From contig JBGAKG010000035.1 in the NCBI GenBank assembly GCA_044224495.1, forward strand, positions 21,937 to 85,936: 64,000 bases of DNA, given 5' to 3'. Of the stretch, positions 7,501-14,019 are shown piece after piece. Origin of the DNA: JBGAKG01 sp044224495 (GTDB lineage Bacteria > Myxococcota_A > Polyangia > Polyangiales > Polyangiaceae). Every line of letters begins with the position of its first letter. The first letter of the stretch is position 1. The notes under the pieces were generated by a model that was not told where the DNA came from, did not search any database, and saw nothing but the letters and a program-made list of their open reading frames with translations. The position numbers and the translations under genes are program-made.

Positions 7501-8322
7501 ATGAGCACTCCGTCCCAGGCGCCGTTGGCGCGCATGCCGGTCGCGTACATCCCCCATGGTGGCGGCCCCTGGCCGTTCGTGGACATGGGTCTCCCTCGCG
7601 CCGAGGTCGACGCGCTCGCCGGGTACCTGCGCGAGCTCGCCGGGCTCCCGAAGACCCCACCCAGGGCGCTGCTCGTCGTCTCCGCCCACTGGGAGGAAGA
7701 GGTCCCCACCGTGATGACGGCTCCGAAGCCGCCCATCTTCTACGACTACTACGGGTTCCCCGCGGCCTCGTACGAGATCACGTGGCCCGCTCCGGGCGCG
7801 CCGGAGCTCGCGAAGCGCGTGCAGGCGCTGCTCGAGGGTGCGGGCATCCCCACCGCGACCGACGGCGAGCGCGGCTTCGACCACGGCGCGTTCATTCCGC
7901 TCAAGCTCACCTACCCCGACGCGAACGTCCCGACCCTCCAGCTCTCGCTGAAGAAGGGGCTCGATCCGAAGGCGCACCTCGCGATCGGCCGCGCGCTCGC
8001 TCCGCTCCGCGACGAGGGCGTGTTCATCGTCGCGAGCGGCATGAGCTACCACAACATGCGCGGCTTCGGTAACCCGCGCGCGCGCGGCGACTCGGAGACG
8101 TTCGACGCGTGGCTCGGTGAGACGGCCGCGAAAGACCCGCGCGAGCGCGACGAGCGACTCCTCGCGTGGACCCAGGCCCCGGCCGCACGCCAGGTGCACC
8201 CGCGCGAGGAGCACCTCATCCCGCTCATGGTCGCCGCCGGCGCCGCCGGGGACGATCGCGGGAGCGTCGGCTACCGCGGGAGCTTCCTCGGCGTGAAGCT
8301 CTCCGCGATCCACTTCGGGTGA
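7501..8322 (+). CDS. DODA/LigB-type extradiol ring-cleavage dioxygenase
   Basis: The 273-residue protein matches class III extradiol dioxygenases of the 4,5-DOPA dioxygenase/YgiD type. It has YIPHGGGPWPF near 15-25 with the first iron-binding His, LLVVSAHWEEE with the second, GFDHGAFIPLKLTYP with the conserved His before the active site, and FIVASGMSYHNMRGF near 178-192. The length is standard for stand-alone DODA proteins. These Fe(II) enzymes cleave catechols, and no catechol-catabolic neighbours exist here, so the substrate is unknown. The ATG at 7501 places the first strand correctly, although the frame is open further upstream. Its TGA overlaps the GTG of the next gene, indicating translational coupling. 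Confidence 0.9.
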   Translation: MSTPSQAPLARMPVAYIPHGGGPWPFVDMGLPRAEVDALAGYLRELAGLPKTPPRALLVVSAHWEEEVPTVMTAPKPPIFYDYYGFPAASYEITWPAPGAPELAKRVQALLEGAGIPTATDGERGFDHGAFIPLKLTYPDANVPTLQLSLKKGLDPKAHLAIGRALAPLRDEGVFIVASGMSYHNMRGFGNPRARGDSETFDAWLGETAAKDPRERDERLLAWTQAPAARQVHPREEHLIPLMVAAGAAGDDRGSVGYRGSFLGVKLSAIHFG

Positions 8323-8921
8323 GCACGTTGGCGATCCGCTCGTTCATCGTCGCGTCCGAGTCCGCGCTCGCCGGAGCCGGGTTCCTCCTCGACGACGTAC
8401 CCGGGACGAGCGGGCGCTTGGACGTGCTCGCGCGCTGCATCCGCGCCGCGCTCCTCGTGTCGCACGGCGTCCGGAAGGACGCACGGCTCTACCTCGTGCT
8501 CGGCGGTGGCCCCGATGCGCCGGTGACGGTGCGGTTCGCGGGGGACTCCGCGAAGTTCCTCCGCCCCGACGAACGCGCCGCGGCGGTCCTGCTCCAGAAG
8601 GTCCTCGCGCGCGTGCCCGACGTCGGGCCGGAGCTCGTCGCGGTGCGCGAAGGCGTGGCGCTGGCGCGCGGGGGCGTCGAGGTCGCCGCGCGCGACGTCG
8701 GCGACGCGCGGCGCTTCGTCCTCGAAGAAGACGCCCCCGACCTCCGCGCCGTACCTTCTTGGGACGGCGACACCGCGTTCCTCCTCGGCGACCACCGGGG
8801 GCTCTCCGCCACCGCGCGCGCGGCGTTCCCTTCGGCGACGCCGGTCGGGCTCGGGCCGATCAGCGTCCACACCGAAGACGCGATCGTGCTCGCGACGAAC
8901 GAGCTCGACCGCCGGCGCTGA
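8319..8921 (+). CDS. trmY: TrmY-like tRNA (pseudouridine54-N1)-methyltransferase
   Basis: This 200-residue SPOUT protein aligns by eye with archaeal TrmY (DUF358). IRSFIVAS is at the N-terminus, followed by PGTSGRLDVLARCI, LLVSHGVRKDARLYLVLGG, KFLRPDERAAAVLLQKVL, the SAM-knot segment FLLGDHRGLS and the terminal VGLGPISVHTEDAIVLATNELDR. TrmY uses SAM to methylate N1 of pseudouridine at tRNA position 54. Most bacteria make ribothymidine there, so a bacterial copy is unusual, although homologues are known in some gammaproteobacteria. The archaeal Cys in the final helix segment is absent (HTEDAIV instead of a Cys-containing run). A GTG start overlapping the upstream TGA is chosen because it begins one residue run before the first strand. 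Confidence 0.85.
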   Translation: MSTLAIRSFIVASESALAGAGFLLDDVPGTSGRLDVLARCIRAALLVSHGVRKDARLYLVLGGGPDAPVTVRFAGDSAKFLRPDERAAAVLLQKVLARVPDVGPELVAVREGVALARGGVEVAARDVGDARRFVLEEDAPDLRAVPSWDGDTAFLLGDHRGLSATARAAFPSATPVGLGPISVHTEDAIVLATNELDRRR

Positions 8922-10103
8922 TCAGCCGAGCCAGCAGCGACCGAAGGCCGGCGCCAGCCCGGACGGGCAGCGCGCGGAGCAAGCGCCGGTGCCGACGTCC
9001 AAGACGGTCCCGGGCGCGCAGGCCGGCACGCTCGGCGGCGCGGCGATCGGAGGGGGCGCCGGCGGCGCGACCACGACCGGCGCGGGCTTCGCCCCGGGGA
9101 CGAGCGCGTCGAAGAGCAAGGCGTCGCTGATGTGCCGCGCGACCGTGGACTCGGCGATCCACGCGTAGCCGTGGTCGCCCCAGGCGGAGCCCCACGAGTT
9201 GTGGACGAGGAAGTCGCGCCCGAGCGCGGTCGTCCGATAGCCGACGACGGCGACCGCGTGCCCACCGTCCGTCGAGTACCAATCTGGGATGATGCCGGAC
9301 TTGAGCCCGCGGTAGCTCCAGGTCGTGCTGTCGATCGCCATCTGGACGAACACGGTCTGGCCATGCGCCAGGGCGGCGACGGCGGAGTCGCCGAACTTCG
9401 CGTTGGGGATCCGCTTCGCGCGACCCGCCCCGGCGATCCCGAAGGCCTTCGCGCGCTCGCGCTCCGCGATGAGCTGGGCATCGCCGCGCCACGAATCGGT
9501 GGAGACGCCGTAGGCGCGCTCGCAGGAGTCTCGGCCGGTCTCGAAGCGGCACGCCTTGATCGGGTCGTACGGCCAGACGGCGTCGGGCGCGATGGCCTCG
9601 CGCGGCGCGGTGTCGGCGGCGAAGAGGTCGTCCCAGGAGTCGGCCGCGACGACGTGGAGCGCGGAGAGCACGTCGCTCCGTCCGCTCCGCCGGAGCGAGT
9701 CCTCGAGCGTCGTGGAGAGCGCGAACGCCCAGCACACGCCGGTCCGGGCCTGGTCCTTCACGGGACCGTCGAGCCCGACGTTGCGCAGGTCGACCGCGAG
9801 CGGTGCCCCCGCCGCGGAGAGGTCGACGCTCGGAGCCGTCGCGGGGACCGACTTCAACGCCTTGCCGCACGGGAGCGGCACGAAGACGCCGGGCGCCACC
9901 TCGACCGTGGGGCACTGCGCGAGCGCGTTCAGGATGGGGGCGACGTTGATCGGCGGGAGCGCGATCACCGTCGGCGCCGTCGTCGTCGTCACGGGAGGCG
10001 GAGCCGGCACCGGAAACACGAGATCGGCCCGCGCCACGGACGAGGCGAAGAGCGAAGCCGCAGCGACCGCACCGGCAACGACACCACGGAGGACCGAGCG
10101 CAT
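8922..10103 (-). CDS. secreted papain-like (C1A) cysteine protease
   Basis: The 393-residue product has a signal peptide (VVAGAVAAASLFASSVARA), a Pro/Thr-rich propeptide-like region and a C1A peptidase domain. Visible are the oxyanion Gln and catalytic Cys in KDQARTGVCWAFA (Gln118, Cys124), the catalytic His in GGHAVAVVGY and the Asn in LVHNSWGSAWGDHGYAW. It is followed by a Pro/Val/Ala linker (PAPVVVAPPAPPPI) and a small Cys-rich C-terminal module with four Cys (CAPGT, CSARC, FGRCWLG), possibly a substrate- or surface-binding knob. The start at 10103 is chosen for the signal peptide; the frame is open 49 codons upstream. Its stop abuts the stop of the TrmY gene. Confidence 0.92.
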   Translation of the reverse strand: MRSVLRGVVAGAVAAASLFASSVARADLVFPVPAPPPVTTTTAPTVIALPPINVAPILNALAQCPTVEVAPGVFVPLPCGKALKSVPATAPSVDLSAAGAPLAVDLRNVGLDGPVKDQARTGVCWAFALSTTLEDSLRRSGRSDVLSALHVVAADSWDDLFAADTAPREAIAPDAVWPYDPIKACRFETGRDSCERAYGVSTDSWRGDAQLIAERERAKAFGIAGAGRAKRIPNAKFGDSAVAALAHGQTVFVQMAIDSTTWSYRGLKSGIIPDWYSTDGGHAVAVVGYRTTALGRDFLVHNSWGSAWGDHGYAWIAESTVARHISDALLFDALVPGAKPAPVVVAPPAPPPIAAPPSVPACAPGTVLDVGTGACSARCPSGLAPAFGRCWLG

Positions 10104-10360
10104 GCCGGATCGACGCACGGGCCGCGCGAATATTGCCGCGCGCGTGGCTCGTGCGTGCGATTCCCGCCGAATGGAAACGCCGGTTCTCGATCGCTCCGCC
10201 AACGAAAGTTCACGCTGCCGTCGGCGAGTTCGGTTTGCGCTTTCCCACACTGTGAGTTAGGTTCCGCACCGTCACGCACCTGGAGCCGCCGAAATTCCGG
10301 CCGCTCGGTCGCGCGTGAAGGAACGCGGCCCCCCGCCGCGAGAGAGATCGTTTCACTGTG
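10104..10360. other. divergent intergenic region between protease and helicase genes
   Basis: These 257 bases hold no gene. They must contain both divergent promoters. An AATATT core near 10130 lies upstream of the protease, and a TTTGCG...GTTAGG stretch near 10230-10260 could serve the helicase. The roughly 100-nt GC-rich leader in front of the helicase could be a structured 5' UTR of the kind common in DEAD-box genes, but no specific motif was recognised. Confidence 0.3.
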
Positions 10361-11692
10361 ATGTCGTTTCGTCCCCGTCGCCGCCGCTCCGGCCGCGCGG
10401 CGCACTCCAACTCGCCCGCCCCCCGCCCTGCCGCTGCGCAGGCGCCCGCGGCGCCCGCTCTTGCTCCGTCGCCCCCGCTCACGCCCGAGCGCGAGGCGCT
10501 GATCGCCGCATCGCCGTTCACCGCGCTCGGCCTGATCGCGCCCCTCGCCCGCGCCGTGCTCGACGAGGGCTACACCACGCCGTCGCCCGTCCAGGCCGCG
10601 GTCGTCCCGCACGGCGTCGCCGGGCGTGACGTCGTCGCTTGCGCCCAGACCGGCACCGGCAAGACCGCCGGCTTCGTGCTCCCGATGCTCCAGCGCTTGG
10701 TCGCGAGCCCGCGTTCGAACGCGCGTCCGATCCGCGCGCTCATCCTCACCCCGACCCGCGAGCTCGCGATCCAGATCGCGGAGCGCATCACCGCGTACGG
10801 GCGCCACATCGTCGTCGGCGGCCGTGCGCTCGAGCACGCCCTCGTGTACGGCGGCGTCAGCCAGCACCGGCAAGAGATTGCCTTGCGCCGCGCGCCGGAG
10901 ATCCTGGTCGCCACGCCGGGTCGCCTCCTCGACCTCATGGGCCAGCGGCTCGTCGACCTCTCGAAGATCGAGCACTTCGTCCTCGACGAGGCGGACCGCA
11001 TGCTCGACATGGGCTTCATCCACGACGTGCGGCGCGTGGTCGCCGTGCTCCCCACGGAGCGGCAGACCCTGTTCTTCTCGGCGACGATGCCGCCCGCGGT
11101 CGAGGCGCTCGCCCGCGGCATGCTCCGCGATCCGGCCCGCGTCGCGATCGCCCCGAAGGTCACCACGGCCGAGGGCGTCGAGCAGAGCGTCGTCTTCGTC
11201 GCGCGCGAGCAGAAGCGCGCGCTCCTGACCGAGATGCTCCTTCGCCCGGGCATCGCCCGCGCGATCGTCTTCACGCGCACGAAGCACGGCGCGAACCGGC
11301 TCGCCGAGCAGCTCGAGCGCGCCGGCATCACCGCTGCCGCGATCCACGGGAACAAGTCGCAAGGTGCGCGCGAGCGCGCGCTCGACGGCTTCCGCCGCGG
11401 GACCACGCCGGTCCTCGTCGCGACCGATCTCGCGGCGCGCGGGATCGACGTCGACGGCATCTCGCTCGTCGTGAACTACGACTTGCCCGAGGTCGCCGAG
11501 AGCTACGTCCACCGCATCGGCCGCACTGGCCGCGCAGGTGCGACGGGCCGCGCGGTGTCGTTCTGCGACAAAGAGGAGCGCCCGCTCCTTCAGGACATCG
11601 AGCGCTTCATCAAGAAGCGGCTCCCCGTCGCGACCACGGCGCCGAGCGCGCCGGTGCCCGCCGCGGCGGAGTCCGGCGCAGCGCTCCGCTGA
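10361..11692 (+). CDS. rhlE: DEAD-box RNA helicase, RhlE-type
   Basis: The 443-residue helicase starts with a basic, Ala/Pro-rich disordered extension of about 45 residues. The two-RecA core follows: Q motif (FTALGLI...SPVQ, 53-78), motif I AQTGTGKT (95-102), Ia PTRELAIQ, Ib TPGR, II DEAD, III SAT, IV IVFTRTK, V ATDLAARGID and VI HRIGRTGRAG. The ending SFCDKEERPLLQDIERFIKKRLPV is characteristic of RhlE, which remodels RNA during ribosome assembly and decay. The C-terminal tail is short (about 20 residues), unlike RhlE proteins with long basic tails. The ATG follows an in-frame GTG by one codon. Confidence 0.93.
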   Translation: MSFRPRRRRSGRAAHSNSPAPRPAAAQAPAAPALAPSPPLTPEREALIAASPFTALGLIAPLARAVLDEGYTTPSPVQAAVVPHGVAGRDVVACAQTGTGKTAGFVLPMLQRLVASPRSNARPIRALILTPTRELAIQIAERITAYGRHIVVGGRALEHALVYGGVSQHRQEIALRRAPEILVATPGRLLDLMGQRLVDLSKIEHFVLDEADRMLDMGFIHDVRRVVAVLPTERQTLFFSATMPPAVEALARGMLRDPARVAIAPKVTTAEGVEQSVVFVAREQKRALLTEMLLRPGIARAIVFTRTKHGANRLAEQLERAGITAAAIHGNKSQGARERALDGFRRGTTPVLVATDLAARGIDVDGISLVVNYDLPEVAESYVHRIGRTGRAGATGRAVSFCDKEERPLLQDIERFIKKRLPVATTAPSAPVPAAAESGAALR

Positions 11693-11705
11693 ACCGAACC
11701 AAGCC

Positions 11706-12353
11706 TCACTGGATGAAGGCGTCGAAGCTCCCGCTCTCGGTCCACTTCTCCGACATGGACCCGAGCGAGTTCTCGACGAGCTGAACGAGCCCCGCCTCGA
11801 AGGTGGGGTACGTGTCGTTGCTCGACGAGGTCGCCGCATACGAGAAGCCGTAGTCGGCATCCTCGCTCCGCCGCATCGCGATCCCCCAGGTCAGGTCGAT
11901 GAAGGTGAAGGCGAGGTTGCCGCGCTGCACGTTGCGGAGCTTCAGCGCGTCAATCTTCACGTCCGCGACGACGTAGCTGCCCTGGAGCTTCGCGGTCGAG
12001 GGCACCACCTCGACCTTGGGGAAGTAGTTCGCGAAGAGGCGCGTCAGATCGCGGCGCACGAAGAGCTGCATGTCGTAGACGACGAACTTCTCGCACCCCT
12101 CGGCGTCGACCTCGCAGTCCGGCGTGGAGACACGCCAAGCGTCGCGCACCTTGCCGTCGTCGAGGACGATGTAGAGCGGGCGGGAGCTCTTTCGCGCCAC
12201 GAGCGGCGTCGGCGGCTTCGCGTAGACGTGCCCCATGCTGTAGCCGCCTTCGGTCCCGTAGACGCTCCGCCCGTAGTTGGCGGGGGGACCGCACGCCACG
12301 ACCAGGGCAGCGAGGAGGGGCGCGACGAAAAGTCGAGGAGTGACGCGGATCAT
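11706..12353 (-). CDS. lipoprotein of unknown function
   Basis: This 215-residue protein has a lipoprotein signal: MIRVTPRLFVAPLLAALVVACGPP. The body starts with a Tyr/Gly-rich segment (NYGRSVYGTEGGYSMGHVYAKP) and continues as an alpha/beta domain (PLYIVLDDGKVRDAW, FVVYDMQLFVRRDLTRLFANYFPKVEVV, AFTFIDLTWGIAMR). The pattern recalls lipoproteins of the YajG/LptE-like outer-membrane assembly type, with FVRRDLxRxFxNYF preceding strands, but identity is not claimed. It terminates 14 bp from the convergent helicase gene. An ATG at 12365 is an alternative start; 12353 is preferred because TATGCG lies 7 nt upstream. Confidence 0.65.
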   Translation of the reverse strand: MIRVTPRLFVAPLLAALVVACGPPANYGRSVYGTEGGYSMGHVYAKPPTPLVARKSSRPLYIVLDDGKVRDAWRVSTPDCEVDAEGCEKFVVYDMQLFVRRDLTRLFANYFPKVEVVPSTAKLQGSYVVADVKIDALKLRNVQRGNLAFTFIDLTWGIAMRRSEDADYGFSYAATSSSNDTYPTFEAGLVQLVENSLGSMSEKWTESGSFDAFIQ

Positions 12354-12430
12354 GCCGGTGCGCATACGGTGTAACCCCAAGGTTCTTCCCTGAGGAATGA
12401 CGGGGGGGTGCCGAGCGTAGGATCGATCGC

Positions 12431-13054
12431 GTGAAGCGTCGACTCGCTCGCGTTCCCCAGGCCGCGGTCGCTCTCTTCGTGGGGCTCTATCTCCTCGCCG
12501 CCGCGCTGTACCCGGGTGGTACACGCGCCGAGCCCGACCGGATCGGGTTCAGCGTGCTCCACAACTACTGGTGCGACGTCCTCGACGTCGTGACCTACGG
12601 CGGGCGGCCGAACCCCGCGGCGCCGGTCGCGCTCGGGGCCACGGTCCTGCTGGCGCTCGGTTTGTCGGCGCTGTGGTGGACCGTCCCCGCGCTCTACCCC
12701 GCCGCGCGCGTGAGGGCCTGGTTGGTCCGCGCAGCGGGACTCGCGTCGGCGGCGGTCGTCCCGCTCATCGGAACGAAGCACCACGATCTGGTGATCAACG
12801 TCGCGGCGCTGGCGGGCGCGTTCGCGTTCGTGGTCACGGCCACCGCGGTCGGTCGCTCGCGCGGGTGGAAGGTCGCGCTCCTGGGCGCCGGCGCGCTCGC
12901 CGCCGCCACGGTCAACTACGTCTGCTGGGGCACCGGCTTCGCGCTCGATGCGCTCCCGCTGATCCAGAAGATCGCGTTCGCCGCGTTCCTCGCCTGGGTG
13001 CTCGTCATCGCCGATCAGGTCACCCGCTCGCACGAGCGCGTGCAGGCTGCGTGA
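12431..13054 (+). CDS. six-helix membrane protein, DUF998-like
   Basis: The 207-residue protein is almost entirely membrane helices: AAVALFVGLYLLAAALYPG, VALGATVLLALGLSALWW, WLVRAAGLASAAVVPLIG, VINVAALAGAFAFVVTATAV, VALLGAGALAAATVNYVCWG and LIQKIAFAAFLAWVLVIADQV. The first loop contains FSVLHNYWCDVL and the third GTKHHDLVINV, with His/Asn residues placed as in the DUF998 family of uncharacterised integral membrane proteins (moderate). The GTG start has TAGGAT 7 nt upstream and no ribosome binding site, so it is probably leaderless. It is followed 12 bp later by another leaderless-type gene. Confidence 0.75.
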   Translation: MKRRLARVPQAAVALFVGLYLLAAALYPGGTRAEPDRIGFSVLHNYWCDVLDVVTYGGRPNPAAPVALGATVLLALGLSALWWTVPALYPAARVRAWLVRAAGLASAAVVPLIGTKHHDLVINVAALAGAFAFVVTATAVGRSRGWKVALLGAGALAAATVNYVCWGTGFALDALPLIQKIAFAAFLAWVLVIADQVTRSHERVQAA

Positions 13055-13066
13055 TAGCCTCGCGCC

Positions 13067-13456
13067 ATGGAAGTCTCCGCGCGAGAGGACGTCACCGTGG
13101 TCGTGGTCGAGTTCGCGGCGCCGGTGCCCGCCGGCAACGAGGTGCTCGTGATCTCGCTCGAGAAGAGTGACTCGGGCTTCTTCGACGTCTCCTCCGCCGA
13201 GATCGTCGTCGACCTCTCGGCGCGCGTCGCGTACGCGGACTACGCCTACTGGTCGGTGCTCGCGGAGCGTGGCTGGCCGTCCGCGCCCGTCGCCGACGAT
13301 CCCGTCGCCCCGCTCGGCGACACGTGGAAGCGCAAGCGGTCGCTCCACGGACGCGTGGCGGGAGCGCTCCTCTCGAGCCGCGACGGGGGAGACCAGAACC
13401 ACATTCGCACGCTCCTCCACGTGCTCCCCGAAGTGGAGAAGGGCTACCGGGGCTGA
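13067..13456 (+). CDS. hypothetical 129-residue protein
   Basis: A compact soluble protein without signal peptide. The first half is predicted beta (VTVVVVEFAAPVPAGNEVLVISLEKSDSG), then WSVLAERGWPSAPVADDPVAP. Its C-terminal part is basic, with KRKRSLHGRVAG and a final helix (IRTLLHVLPEVEKGYRG). No family recognised. TAGCCT sits 6 nt before the ATG, a strong leaderless-type arrangement. It lies between a membrane protein and a lipoprotein gene on the same strand with 12-bp and 2-bp gaps, so at least partial co-transcription is likely. Confidence 0.65.
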   Translation: MEVSAREDVTVVVVEFAAPVPAGNEVLVISLEKSDSGFFDVSSAEIVVDLSARVAYADYAYWSVLAERGWPSAPVADDPVAPLGDTWKRKRSLHGRVAGALLSSRDGGDQNHIRTLLHVLPEVEKGYRG

Positions 13457-13458
13457 GC

Positions 13459-14007
13459 GTGAGCCGCCGCGCGCTCGCGTTCGTGGCGCTCGGGTACGTG
13501 GCGCTCGGGGCCGCGTGCGGGAGACCGGCTCGACCGACGCGCACCGTCGTGATCGACGGGACGCCGCTCGCGACGAGCGCGCCGAGTGCCGCTCCCGCGC
13601 CGACCGCGACGTGCACGGCGCCCACCACGAGCACGCGCTTCCACCTGAAGGTGAGCCACGGCGATCGCGGGACGTACTTCCACGTGATCCGCGCGCGGTA
13701 CGAGCTCGATGGCGCGGTCGTCGCCGAGCTCGGCGGCGCGACCGGGCCCTCCGTCCCCGACCCGCTCTCGGTCGTGGTGTTCGACGGTGAGCTCGCCGGT
13801 GGGTGCCACCGGATGGTCGTCACCTTCGACTACTTCACGCGGAACCCGACGCCCTGGGGCTACGATCGCGCGGTGCGAATGACGAGCACGCACGAGATCG
13901 CGCTCACGAGCGATCTCTCGGTCCGCGCGATCAGCGTGGACGATCGCGGCTCCGTCACGACGCCGCTCGAGAATCGCTTCGCGATGACGTGGGACGAGAG
14001 CCCCTGA
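13459..14007 (+). CDS. lipoprotein with beta-rich domain
   Basis: This 182-residue protein uses a GTG start 2 bp after the preceding stop. The signal is lipoprotein-like (LAFVALGYVALGAACGRPA), then a short Ala/Pro/Thr linker. The mature domain is beta-rich: TSTRFHLKVSHGDRGTYFHVIRARYELDG, LSVVVFDGELAGGCHRMVVTFDYF and HEIALTSDLSVRAISVDD. Two Cys (TCTAP and GGCHRM) might form a disulphide. It may be outer-membrane attached. No recognised family. It ends 12 bp before the convergent STAND regulator gene. Confidence 0.65.
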   Translation: MSRRALAFVALGYVALGAACGRPARPTRTVVIDGTPLATSAPSAAPAPTATCTAPTTSTRFHLKVSHGDRGTYFHVIRARYELDGAVVAELGGATGPSVPDPLSVVVFDGELAGGCHRMVVTFDYFTRNPTPWGYDRAVRMTSTHEIALTSDLSVRAISVDDRGSVTTPLENRFAMTWDESP

Positions 14008-14019
14008 GCGCTCGGCCAG

